Positions 53,297 through 64,000 of a stretch of 64,000 bases of DNA are shown here, one piece after another. Position 1 is the stretch's first letter. Every line of letters begins with the position of its first letter. Position numbers and translations under genes: made by a program. The stretch is taken from assembly GCF_011075055.1 (NCBI RefSeq), contig NC_058141.1, positions 12,719,639 to 12,783,638 of the forward strand. Direction: 5' to 3'. Source of the stretch: Mangifera indica. Its lineage: Eukaryota; Streptophyta; Magnoliopsida; Sapindales; Anacardiaceae. A model generated the notes under the pieces. The model saw only the letters and a program-made list of their open reading frames with translations, was not told where the DNA came from and made no database searches.

Positions 53297-53331
<35 letters not shown>
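53297..53331. repeat. AT dinucleotide microsatellite
   Basis: About 17 uninterrupted TA units inside AT-rich spacer. Confidence 0.85.
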
Positions 53332-53334
<3 letters not shown>

Positions 53335-54159
53335 GTATTTATTTATAAAAATAAAAACACAAGATTTCGTTTTTAGGATTTGTGATTGAATTGGGTTGTC
53401 TTGTGGATTGCTGACTTGGGTTACAAAATTTGTCAATCACGTGGACAGCCCGTCATGCTAGACCACAAAATTTTAGCCTCACCTGATGCTTCTGATTAGG
53501 TCAATTCCTTGAAGAAATTTGCATAATTTCATGTGGGTAATTTTGACATTTCATTTAATACAATTATTTAAGTTGACCAATTCCTAAACCAACCACTTTT
53601 TTTTTCTGCTAAGACAAATTTAGGTTTCAAGGGTTTGCTTGCTTTGTGTCTCTGCAACAATGACATTTAATTATTATTTTAATTAAATTTAATTCACATA
53701 GACATCAAGATCCTCCTCTACAACCAGCCTATGTGTCTATGGTCGAATCAATCTTAAACCAATCCATTTCCTTCATTAAAAAGGAATCCAATTAATGCAA
53801 GCTAACCCAATTTCAAATGAACCGTCTAGAAATTGAGATTATTGGGTCAATGTTTCTTCTGCAGCTGCTTGCCTGTGTCTATCTTTATATTGCATCAAAT
53901 TGCTGACTTCATTGACATAAGAAAAGGTTCATTGTACTTGCAACAACAGCCCGCAGAACCCTAACAAAAATTTCAACTAAAATTACTTTCTAACCGATCA
54001 AGTACAACATTTTTGGCAAGAAGACAAGTGCCACAACATGTCTCGATTTTTCAATCTGAATGCCGTACATAACATAAAAGCCTTATAAGCAAAAGGACAT
54101 TATGTGAATACTTTGAGGAGAGGAATTATACATGTGATGGTTGCGTGCAAGAAGGGAAA

Positions 54160-54196
54160 GTTGGAGTTGGAGTTGGAATTGGAATTGGAATTGGAC
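54160..54196. repeat. hexanucleotide repeat GGARTT
   Basis: About six consecutive GGAGTT or GGAATT units. Read in frame they give alternating Gly-Val/Gly-Ile, which explains the odd peptide seen in that frame; it is not a gene. Confidence 0.75.
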
Positions 54197-55189
54197 TGAT
54201 GGGTTGGCCGCCAGGCTCCATAAATCTCAAACCTACATTGACAAGTATACATTTCATTAGCCAATTATTCCCAATTTTCATCCTTGTCAATTTCCATCTT
54301 CTTGCACTATATAGAATTTTCAATTTTCAACTTCTCTTTTGGTGGTTCTATACCCATGTTACCATCCAGGCCCATTTTCAATTCAATGCAAAACAGGACC
54401 ACTTCATCTTTATGACAAGATTCACTGCTATCCTTCTTATGACCACATGAAAGATAAATGATTCCGTCCATCCATCAACAAAATGGACCAGCATTATGCA
54501 AGGCCACACAAATACATTTAAGTAAAACAATTAATCCTTGGTTCAATCAAACACGTGAAAGCTAATATCTTAACGACTCTACTCAAGATTCCATTATTGA
54601 AAAAACAAGGTCCTTTGAATTTTCGATCCAAACATGTGATTTAATTTGTGATTATATAGACTTTTATATGCTCCTGTTGAGAAAAAAGTGTTAGTTTTAA
54701 GGCCGAAAGAGAAAGGAATGTAGAAGACATTCCATAGCCTCAAATAAGTTTACCCTCAAGGCAAAAATTCAAATCATTAGCATGAGCATACAGACTTTTT
54801 CATTATTTAGACCGACTTCTTCATTGTTATCGACTCCATTAAAGGGGAGTGCAAGAGTGGACCAATAAGAGTTTTTCATCGTCGACTATCAAGAAGAGAT
54901 TGGTTGGCCGTCTGACCTAGCTTCAGTAGTCACTGAAGTTGGAGCATACAAAATCACAATTGATTTAGATCCAATGCGTTATACAAGCTTTACAACTAAT
55001 CCTTGCTCAAAATAGGAACCTCATAAACTAATAATTAGTTCTATTAAAGATAAAATACAGTTCACTTACAAGGTTGAACTAATTTTCAATTTGAAACATA
55101 ACAAAAATATTTGGCATCATGAAGTCAGGAATCACAAAACACCTGCTCTCCAGGTTCATCTAATAGTCTTACTCAGATTTTCTTTCAAC

Positions 55190-56894
55190 TTAGCTACTCC
55201 CACCATCTTTCTCATCACTTCCCTTGGCACTAGGCTCTGAAGCTTTTGAAGGTGGTGGTTCTGCACATGCCCTTAGGACAGCTTCATTCTGAAAGAAAAG
55301 GGCATTTCCAGAACTTCAAAAACAGGCCAATATCACATATTAAGAGTTAACATAACCTAAGAGATGCACATAAATTCCTAAATACTTAAATCAGATAACA
55401 TGAACCAAGATTTAAGCAAATTTTGGAGGTCAAGCAACAAAATAATAAGAAGATTCATGGTTGAGTTTATATGAATTAGAGTGCAGATTTATTGCACAGG
55501 GCTTCTCAATGTGTGAGCTTTAGTCCTGGCTAGGACAAAGGAAGGCACAAGAATTATAAGCGGCCAACAATCATGGCTTCATGTTCCTGATGGCAGCACA
55601 TGCATTCCATGTGCTGTTTGGCTTATGTTTGAGTCAGGTATTTTACAAACATTTTGCTAATTTCATGAACAAAAACGCAGAATCAATAACAGAAAACAAA
55701 ATTATGACTTGAGCAAAAAAAATAAAAATACAAGAGCTCAGTCCAGGAAAAAAAGAGTTACTACAATGAAAAGTAGACACAGTGGATTCATATGTTATCC
55801 AATCAACCTGACCTCGGCATGACAACAAACAGAGGGCTACTGGACAAAAAAAATACCAGAAACCTTAATTTAATTAAGCCAAGCTGTAGCACAGAATTCA
55901 TAGGTTCATTTGTATAATTCACTATGCATCAGTACTACTAACTTCCCATAACTATGCTCACTCAATAAGTTATGATTATGACAGCTGAAGTAAAGTGTTC
56001 AAAGATTAAACTAGTATGATTTTGACAAGCCCTGTGCTGTAGAACACTGTCTTCATCTAACAGACCTAGATAATGTTGACCTTAACCTTCAAGCTCTTAC
56101 GACAGGCAATGAGAACCTCAATTCCCAAAGCTATTCTTCTAAATCAATATCATGATATTCTTGAAACAACCATCCACTCTGTATCACATTAAAACACAAG
56201 AACTATTATAGAAACAATATAACAATACTGTAGAGAAACCTATTCCCAGTTCCAACCCAGGTAAAGCCAGACTCATCCAGCCAATGTGATAATCCAATCA
56301 AATATCTAGATTACCAAAAAATTGCAGAATTAAGCCAAAACAAAATTTCTCAAGAAAAATTTGAAAGCAAATCCTAATTAAAAAAATATAGTAAAAAATA
56401 CGAATTAATCAAACAATGTGCACCAATTAAACCAAGAATGCTATATTTTTAATGCTGAAAATATAGAAACTCAAATCTAATAGTACGATATACAATAACT
56501 AAGACAATTAATTTAAAGTGAAAGTTCACCACATTAATAAGACTTGTAAGTGAACAAATTTCTAATTCGCATATTGTCAGCAGCTCTTATCTTACATTCT
56601 ATAAAGACCAATACAGACTAGTGGGCGCTTCAATATAACCCAATGATCTAACTGAAGCCATATTAGTCCAAAACAAAAACTAATTTAAATAATTACATTG
56701 ATTGTTAAGCATAAACCCTGGAAATTAAAAAAACGAGAGTAAGAATGTACCTGCCAAACTCGAAGAAGACGCTTCTTGGCGTTGGCTTTACGAGTTGAAG
56801 TAAGCTTAATTCTCTTCCAAACAAGTCCACCAGAATCGTGTTTTTTCACAATCTCCATCGCCCTTGTCCCCCAAAATGCTCCTACTCCTGCCAT
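55190..56894 (-). CDS. small conserved-looking 80-residue protein, two exons
   Basis: Exon 56751-56894 (48 codons from ATG 56892-56894) joins exon 55190-55288 in phase 0 across a 1.46-kb intron with GTACAT donor and TTTCAG acceptor. The product starts MAGVGAFWGTRAMEIVKKHD and continues with a strongly basic helix-like segment (WKRIKLTSTRKANAKKRLLR), then ACAEPPPSK and an acidic Ser/Gly tail. I do not recognise the family. The small size, basic amphipathic N-terminal half and lack of a cleavable signal would fit a small organelle or ribosome-associated protein, but this is a guess. The clean splice junction and unusual composition make a real gene likely. Confidence 0.7.
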
Positions 56895-57044
56895 CTCTCT
56901 GCCACTCCCACTCGTCAGTCAGTCCTTGCTCATTTCTAGGTATTGCTCCATTGGGTCAGTCACTGTCAATGAGTATTTGGACCCTTCATGTTTATGGGCC
57001 TTTTCTCTTCTTCGTAATGTCCGTCCAATAGTGTTATTATTTTA

Positions 57045-57340
57045 GGCCGAACCACTAATTCCTACCAAAGGATTGATGAAATCTCAAACTCATATCTATA
57101 ACTTTAAAAAGCTTAAATATCTATATTTTTATTAAAATTCATTATTAGGGTTAAGAACAAAAATATTATTTAGCTAAAAAATTAAAAAAATTATCACTTT
57201 CCTATCTAAGTTTAAAAATCTAACAACTTTTCTCTACCAAATGTTTTAAAAGTAACAATTTCTCTTTTAAAATTTCAGTTTTTTCTTTTCTTTTTCAATG
57301 ATTGTTTTCTGGCCAACCTCTTATACTGGGACATCCTCTA
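57045..57340. mobile_element. MULE-type foldback element, left arm fragment
   Basis: Begins GGCCGAACCACTAATTCC and then follows the family arm (TTATTAGGGTTAAGAACAAA, AAGTTTAAAAATCTAACAAC). No right end was identified. The right limit is approximate. Confidence 0.5.
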
Positions 57341-57611
57341 GTCTTTTGGATGAAAATGAATTATTGACAGAAGTTTGTGCAATGCATAGATCGGGTAGAC
57401 AAAAATGTGTGTGTATTATTAGAATTTTAGCCCTATGTATTTTAAATAAATATTAATATAAAATATGGTGATAATTTTAACATATGTTCATGGCCATAAC
57501 ACTTTAATTCACATTTACAATTGAAAGGAAGCCTTAATCCTGGTTTTATGTTAGAACATCATATAATATTTCCATAATTGAAAATAGAAACATGATTCAT
57601 TATTTTTGTAA

Positions 57612-57950
57612 GGCCAAAAATCTTAGTCCAACCCAAGGTATAGTGTAATGTCAAACTGATACCTATTTATTTTTAAAAACCCAAAGTCTCACCCATAATC
57701 TAATTTTTGTTAAAATTTTCAGTTAGAATTAGAGATAAAATCATCATTTTGACAGTAATATTAAAATATATATAATTCATCATTTTTTATATATAAGTTT
57801 TAAAAACTAATAATTTTACCCCTGGATAAAGTTTTCTAATGTTGAAAAGTCGCATTTCCCCCCCAAAATTTAGGATTTTTTTTCCTCTCCTCTCCGGTGA
57901 CCTCCACAAAACTCTTTAACTCATCTCTAGGGTGTGAGTTTATGAAATAA
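57612..57950. mobile_element. MULE-type foldback element, left arm fragment
   Basis: Begins GGCCAAAAATCTTAGTCC, with CAACCCAAGGTA in place of CCACCCAAGGTA, followed by the family arm up to a CTCTCCGGTGACCTCC core. The mirrored half is missing. The right limit is approximate. Confidence 0.5.
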
Positions 57951-58031
57951 AATAATAAAATATATTATTTATTATTTATCAAATTTATGAAATAAAAATT
58001 ATGACAAACTCTGGGTTGGGAGTTTTAAATA

Positions 58032-58917
58032 CGCCGAAGGACTTATTCCCACCCAAAGTATCTTCTAATCTCAAGTTTTCATCTTTTAATTATGAAAATC
58101 TCAAATACCCACTTATAAAATATTATGTCTGTGAGTTTCAAAGGTAAAATCATCATTTTATTTGTAATATTAAAAATAAATTAAAATTTAATCTTTTTTT
58201 TCCTCTAAAACCTAAAAAACTAATCATTTTCCCCATAGACAAAGTTTTAAAAAATGACATTTTCCCCCAAGGTTTACTTTTCAAGCTTCAGTGTCATTGT
58301 CGGTGGTCTCTCCCTCCCAAAGTTTCCTCTCCCTTCGACAATCTCTCTTTTCTTAGTTGGATATTCAATCGACGTCGAATCAAGCTAAACAGACGAAAAG
58401 TTTTATCAAGAAGACGAAACTCTTTGTCTTTTCAAACGAAGACAAAGATCTCCGCCAGGAAGATAAAACTCTTTCTCTTTGCAAACAAATATAAATATCT
58501 TATCTTTGTCTGTAAAGATGATCATCTTTTTAAAAGTCTTTTGAAAAGATAATCGCCTTCTCAAACGAAGAGAAGATTTTCATCTTCTCAAACAAACCCT
58601 AGCTTGATTTGATGTTGATTAGACATCCAACTAAGAGGAAAGGGATCACCGGAGGGAGAAATACTTTGGAAGGGAGAGACCACCGACAATAACATTAGAG
58701 TTTAAAAACTAAACTTTAAGGGGGGAATGTCATTTTTTAAAACTTTGCTTATAGGGGAAATAGTTAGTTTTTAGTGTTTAGGAGAAAAAATAAATTTTTA
58801 AGGGGTTAAGGTTTCGTTAATTTTAACTATCTATGGGTGAATAAATAAGATTTTTAAAATTAATGTGTGAAAACTCGGAATTAGAGGATACTTTGGGTGG
58901 AAAATAGTCCTTTGGCT
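58032..58917. mobile_element. MULE-type foldback element flanked by 46-bp direct repeats
   Basis: Left end CGCCGAAGGACTTATTCCCA, right end read inward AGCCAAAGGACTATTTTCCA. The 886-bp element is palindromic through its GC-richer centre. It has no 9-bp duplication. Instead, related 46-bp segments flank it (57984-58029 and 58920-58965: TTTATGAAATAAAAATKATG, then CTGGGYTGGGAGTTTTAAA). Confidence 0.7.
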
Positions 58918-59721
58918 ACTTTATGAAATAAAAATGATGACAAAGTCTGGGCTGGGAGTTTTAAAAAGGGCCGGTAAGCAAAAACTTGTTATGTTTCCTT
59001 CAAGCCCAATCCGCTTTTCTTTATTTAATTTTTTTGATTAGCAGTCCAATCCGTTTTTCACTTGCTCTGGAAAAAAAAAAAAAAAGGAAATCTCATCTTT
59101 CTCTGCATTGAGTATGCACAAGTGGCCGCCATCATCTTCGGTTCAAAACAGTTACGACTGATTACAAAATAAAATATGATGTCATTTTAAAAAAAAAAAA
59201 TTTTTTTCCTCTGTAACCGAATATAACAGAATAAATGGGACAAAAACAAGCTACGAGCCTACGACTATTATCGGATTTATATGTTGTTTTTGTTTTAATA
59301 AAAATTATTAAAACGATAAAAAACATTTAAATTAAGTAATACTTTACCTTTTAAATTTTTATTAAATAAAATTTTACTCTAATAATATTAATTTTAATAT
59401 AAAATAATAAAAATTGCTAAAGCAAACATAGATTAAGATGTCAATAATGTATAATAATATATTTAGAATAAATTATAATTTTTTAAAAGTATCAAGAGTG
59501 TTCATGAAAATTTTAAGAGCAGTTTGTGAAATTAAAAAAGTTTGGGATTGTTTTAACATTTTTAAAAATTTAATATTTCTCTCAATAGTTTCAAAATAAT
59601 AATTACAACAAAAAAACTATAAAAAAAAACATAATAAATTAAGAAAGTGGATGTCATATTATTAATTATTGGGGCAATAGTATAATTTCAATATATATTA
59701 TTAATTATTAAAAATTAAATA

Positions 59722-60080
59722 CTCCCACCCGAGGTTTGTTGAATTTTAAAGTAATACCTATTAAATAAAAAAAATTTAAACCTCTATTTATGAACTGTTA
59801 AAATTATTATAATTAATTAATTTTAAAAATAAAATCATCATTTAATTAATAATATATAAAATAATAAAATTTTATTTTATTTTTCTCTTCGATTTAAAAA
59901 ATTAAAATTTTTTTTTATGATTATATTTAAAAAAATTATATATTTTCTTTACTAAGTCTTCATTTCTTCGATGCTCTTTCCTTCGAGTAATTAGATTGGA
60001 CCTCCCTTATCATGATGAAGATAACATTTTTGTCTTCGATAAAAACAAATCATCTTTATTTTTTATAAATTTTAATCATT
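59722..60080. mobile_element. probable foldback-family arm fragment
   Basis: ACTCCCACCCGAGGTTTGTT and the following AT-rich arm resemble the family, but the extreme terminus is missing and divergence is high. Limits are approximate. Confidence 0.4.
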
Positions 60081-60892
60081 TATAAATAAAATTTTAAGTT
60101 TTTAACACTTCATAAATATCAATTTAAAAATTCATCGAATATTGGATGTGAATAAATCTTTTTTCCTTTTATTAAATATCAACAAGCCCAAAAAAGTGTT
60201 GGTTAGTGGTTAGGCGCGAAAGCACACATGACAGACCTTACTTCACCAACCTTTTTTTGTCATAATTGTCAAATTTCTTCCTCAAACGGCTGTTGTTTAT
60301 AGATTATTCTCTGCGGTCACACTCAGCCTCAGCCAAATGCAATTATTTTTTTTTTTTTTAATGAGATTGGAATATTTGCATAATTAATAAATTTTAAATA
60401 TTATGGAAGGCACCGTTGTTTGATCACCATCTATGTCAATTTTAGCCGACGGATTTACCGTAGGTGACGTAAGATCAAATCTGGACAGCAAAATTTAAGT
60501 GACCCAAACGGCCTACTGTAAATCATAGCTCGTCTGATAGGTATCCGCGAAAAAAAGTCAAAAGCTACAAATTAATTTTTTTTTTTTCCGGTAAGTTCCA
60601 CAAATTAAATTGCTTTTCGTGTCAAATCTAAATTATAATAAAATAAAGAACTGATACATCTTGTTCATTTAGAATAACTCTGATCGCCGATCGGATCCTT
60701 ACTAACCTTCATCTCGAGGTGCATCTGCGTTCAAATCTCTTCCTCTTTCTTTTGAGCTCTAAATGTCTAACAACACTCGTTCGTTTGATTTGCGTTTCGA
60801 ATGATTTCTGTAATTTAGTATTATTTTGTTCCAACAATAGTTTAATTTGCGGTTTTGTTAATTGGAGCAGCTTTTAAGGGAAGGAGATAAGC

Positions 60893-62089
60893 ATGTTTGG
60901 AATTATCAGACAGAAAATGGCTGCTGGACTTTCTCCGGCGAGGGTACGCCCTTTTTATAATTTCTTTTTTTGTTTTTATTCGATTTAATTTTTTTAATCT
61001 CTCTCTCTCTTTTTTTTTTTCCAGAGAATACGCCCGGTTGTGTCGGCTTTTAGGAGTTATTCGTCTGCAGCTAAAGAGGTGATTGTGCCTTGTACCTAAT
61101 TGTTTTTGCGTTTTGTTTTGAATTTGGCATCAGGATGATATGTTTGTTTTACGATTATTTATAGGTTTGCATTGGGTATTAGGTTTCTTGTTCATACTGG
61201 TTATGGAATTTTGTTACAAGAACGGTGTGATTTATTTGGGTTTTAGCTACGTGGATTTAATAAGTTGCATGTTTATCTTCTTAATAATTATTATGTATAT
61301 TTCCTTTATTTAACTTTAAAGTGTTTTCCTTTTTTGGGAGAGGTTATTTGAGAATTCATCTCTTCTTAAAGTCTTTCTTCTTTTAAGGCATACTGTGCTA
61401 CTTCCTAAAATAACTGAAATATTGATTTTGTTGGAGCAGATGACTGTTAGAGAGGCTTTAAACTCTGCACTGGATGAGGAGATGTCTGCAGATCCTAAAG
61501 TCTTCTTGATGGGTGAAGAGGTGAGGGGAAATGATCTTGAATTATGTCTTTCGCATATTTGTTTATTTTTCTATTTATGTTATTAATTTCATTTATGCCT
61601 TTTGAGTGCAGGTTGGGGAATATCAGGGTGCTTACAAGGTTAGACTTTCTCCTTAAGTAGATTATCTTTCCTTCTCTATGTTTCTTCGAGGCCATACAAG
61701 TGTATTTGCTTCTATTTATCAGATTTTACCTTTTTCTGAGACAGATATCCAAAGGGCTTTTGGACAAATATGGTCCTGAGAGGGTCCTTGATACCCCGAT
61801 CACCGAGGTGATTGCTTTTGTTTGACTTGATTATGCTTTGTTGTTACTGATTTAGTTGAGGAATTATTAATGATCATCTCTCTCTTGATAAAGCATACTA
61901 CTAAAGCTTTATACTAATCATTAAAAATATGATGAATCTAATTGTTTCAACTCTTGTAGACAATTATTTGCACATTGTAAATTTTGTTCCATGGCTTGGC
62001 AGGCTGGTTTCACTGGGATTGGAGTTGGGGCTGCATACTATGGTCTCAAGCCTGTTGTGGAGTTTATGACGTTTAACTTCTCTATGCAG
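60893..62089 (+). CDS. PDHB: mitochondrial pyruvate dehydrogenase E1 subunit beta, 5' part
   Basis: Six exons are visible, 60893-60943, 61025-61078, 61440-61520, 61612-61638, 61745-61807 and 62003-62089, giving the first 121 codons in one phase-0 chain. Residues 1 to about 34 form an Arg/Ser-rich presequence ([20 protein letters not shown]). The transketolase-like domain starts [20 protein letters not shown] and includes [28 protein letters not shown] and [11 protein letters not shown]. The E1 heterotetramer decarboxylates pyruvate with thiamine diphosphate, feeding acetyl-CoA to the TCA cycle. The Arabidopsis counterpart is MAB1 (AT5G50850), about 360 residues. The next expected exon was not seen before 64000, so the intron exceeds 1.9 kb and the gene runs out of the window; a hAT remnant explains the size. 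Confidence 0.94.
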
Positions 62090-64000
62090 GTCAGTATCTT
62101 CAGGCCTAAAGTTCAAAATTCTTCTCATGCCTCATTAGTTTTGCATATAGCGCCACTGCCACAGCTGGTGTGGTTTGATGGTGATTGTTGGTTACTTTGA
62201 GCTCCCTGGATAACATAGATATTCAAGTCAGAGAAAGAATTACAGGGCAGACTGCATTATTTGGCTCACTTACGATGCAAATTAAGCTCATTATAAATGT
62301 AGATCATAGGTAGGTTTCAAGTAAATAGCATAGCAATTATAGTTTCTTCTTTAATTTGGGACACTTGATTCAAATGAAACCTAACATCTAAAACTAAAGT
62401 TTAAGGGAACTTGAAACAAAAAGAGAAAGGATAACGAGTGCAACAATTTCTGGTCAGCCAACATCTCACCAACTATGGCTCTCACTTTCACAAATTTTGC
62501 AACTACAATTAAAACTTTTGGCTTAAAAGTAAAATACCCTAAAACAAGCAAAACACATCAATTTATGAGAAACCCAAAATTTAAATGATTAAAACAAAGA
62601 TAACACCATTGTAAAATGCAAAATGTATACAAACTCAAACACAACACTAGTAACTATAAGGTAAAAAGGTACTGACAATTCAACATATGAAATTATGCAT
62701 TAGTAGTAGTACCATGTCAAATTGTCACAATTTGCAACTAACAGGTCTTGGGCCAATCCACACATTTCTACGAAATAAACACAAGAATTTCAATTAGTTT
62801 GTTGAAGGCATTGAATGATATATCTTAGAAAGATAATAATTTGAGATTATAATTACTTTATGAGCTATACAAGTTACTTGAATCAGTCAATTTTGCATCC
62901 TCCAAGTAATGTTTGACTTGGATTGGTGTAGTTGAAGATCTTAACTAATCTTGTGCACAAATTAAGGCTTGCACAACAGATGGAGTTAAACAACTCCTAA
63001 ATTGGTGACACAATGTACTGAAGGTTGACTCAGAAGCTACAGTAAACACCAAAATAGCAAACACATCTCTTGACATAAGAGAGAGAACCTTAAATTTTGT
63101 TGCATTCTTTTTCCATCAATCCAGTAGATCCGACTCACTTAGACCATCTTCACAGTCCTCCACAAGGTGTTGTTCCAACTTTGTTTTGTTTTGATCTTGT
63201 CCTTCTTCTTGCATTTCCATCACAAATGCATGCTTAAGTGTGTCTTACTCATCGTCATCACAACCAACAATGCTAGACTGATCAGTAGCATCTATGGCCT
63301 GAGAAGAACTCAAAGCTTCACCTTCTTGTATATGCATACTTGAAAAAACATGTTCATAGAAACCAAACGTATGCTCTAACACTTCTTTGAAGTTATCATA
63401 AAACATCTCAACATTTTGAAAGTCATTGCCATATACTATTTTTAGCAATATCTCACATATTTCAACTTATATCGAGGATCTAATAATACCATGACAATTA
63501 ACACCATCATGTTTGTTTTATCAAAACTTCCATAGTACTTATCAAATTTGTCTCTCAATTTCTTAGCCATGTTGTGCTTACAAGGATTAAGGTCATGTTC
63601 CCAAGCATGCAAGGATATAATAAGACTATCTCATGGAAATAAGTATTAGATGTCACACATTTTGAAGCCAACATCCTTTTGGTGTCCTCAAAAATTTTTT
63701 TTAAGAATTTTGCAAATGCAGTTGCATTCTTCCCATCCTTAGCCGAAGGTGTGTCATTTGACAATTCAATACTAAAGTATGTATCCTCATCTTCCAATCT
63801 TTGAAAACTTTTTTGAATTTCAAGACAACATCTAACATTAGATAAGTGAAGTTCCATCTAGTTGAAACATTTTAAACACAACACCTTTTTATGAAATTTT
63901 CTCTTGCTCAACACATTTTTCAAGTGCATGTGCATTTTTCAGATCTGGTTCTGAACGGATATTTTGCTCACCCCTAGAAATGACAAAGTAGGATATTTTT
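62090..64000. other. long intron of the pyruvate dehydrogenase gene
   Basis: No further E1-beta exon was found. The left 1.1 kb is AT-rich without recognised content; the rest is the hAT remnant described separately. Confidence 0.6.
63240..63977 (-). mobile_element. internally deleted hAT transposon remnant (RICESLEEPER type)
   Basis: Minus-strand pieces follow the C-terminal half of plant hAT transposases: CVEQEKIS, TRWNFTYLML, then after a frameshift FQRLEDEDTYFSIEL, FAKFLKKIFEDTKRML and VTSNTYFHEI. MAKKLRDKFDKYYG, VLLDPRYKLKYV and a diverged tail ending before 63240 follow. Stops and frameshifts interrupt it. About 100 bp beyond TRWN the sequence reaches a hAT-like end, CTAGGGGTGAGCAAAATATC, at 63977, so the N-terminal BED zinc finger and most of the catalytic region are deleted. 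The opposite terminus was not found. It lies antisense in the E1-beta intron. Confidence 0.75.

Larger units (their letters stand above)
51544..55189. other. intergenic region, no gene recognised
   Basis: Includes the NAC 3' UTR, AT-rich blocks (52.6-52.8 kb), an AT microsatellite near 53297-53331 and a short hexanucleotide repeat near 54160-54196. No coding segment with family resemblance was seen. Confidence 0.5.
56895..60892. other. intergenic region rich in foldback arms
   Basis: No gene was recognised. Arms or copies of the foldback family lie at 57045, 57612, 58032-58917 and about 59725. The last 200 bp contain the 5' leader of the pyruvate dehydrogenase gene. A GAG|GTGCAT donor near 60718 and a GGAGCAG acceptor at about 60870 could delimit a 5' UTR intron. 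Confidence 0.5.

Overview
The window is nuclear DNA from a eudicot plant, probably a woody rosid (the lineage is inferred from protein resemblance and cannot be fixed from sequence alone). Genes are interrupted by GT-AG introns, intergenic DNA is very AT-rich, and protein families are plant-specific (NAC, SAUR, SWEET, CC-type glutaredoxin, RLCK, Ole e 1). Exon coordinates below were worked out by hand from reading frame, splice sites and family resemblance.

Layout. 0.4-7.5 kb: a doubtful 66-codon ORF, a seven-exon thylakoid cyclophilin (CYP20-2 type, minus) and, head-to-head with it, a four-exon gene for an unrecognised 87-residue protein. 7.8-14.9 kb: an eleven-exon GYF-domain gene (PSIG1/EXA1 type, minus) that carries two in-frame TGA codons. 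16-27.3 kb: a BAG/IQ co-chaperone, a SAUR, an Ole e 1-like secreted protein and a ROXY-type glutaredoxin, all minus. 27.6-30.6 kb: three foldback transposons close together. 32.2-38.9 kb: PBS1 (plus) converging on a SWEET sugar transporter (minus), whose upstream region contains a run of 31 C. 42.7-43.6 kb: a decayed glycerophosphodiester phosphodiesterase pseudogene. 50.6-51.5 kb: a NAC083/VNI2-type transcription factor. 55.2-56.9 kb: a two-exon 80-residue protein. 60.9 kb onwards: the 5' half of the mitochondrial pyruvate dehydrogenase E1-beta gene, with a decayed hAT transposon in its last visible intron.

The order CYP20-2, Ole e 1-like, PBS1, SWEET15-like, NAC083 matches a stretch of Arabidopsis chromosome 5 (AT5G13120, 13140, 13160, 13170, 13180), which strengthens the ortholog calls. 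The genes do not form an operon-like unit. Recurrent themes are immunity and stress signalling (PBS1, GYF, BAG, NAC), organelle function (CYP20-2, PDH E1-beta) and sugar export.

The intergenic DNA is dominated by one family of short inverted-repeat elements with ends like GGCCAAAGGACTATTTCCC. I count about a dozen copies or fragments. Four are flanked by perfect 9-bp target duplications, as expected of Mutator-like (MULE) transposition. A hAT-type MITE, another long-TIR foldback element and several tandem duplications are also present. No RNA gene or CRISPR-like array was recognised.
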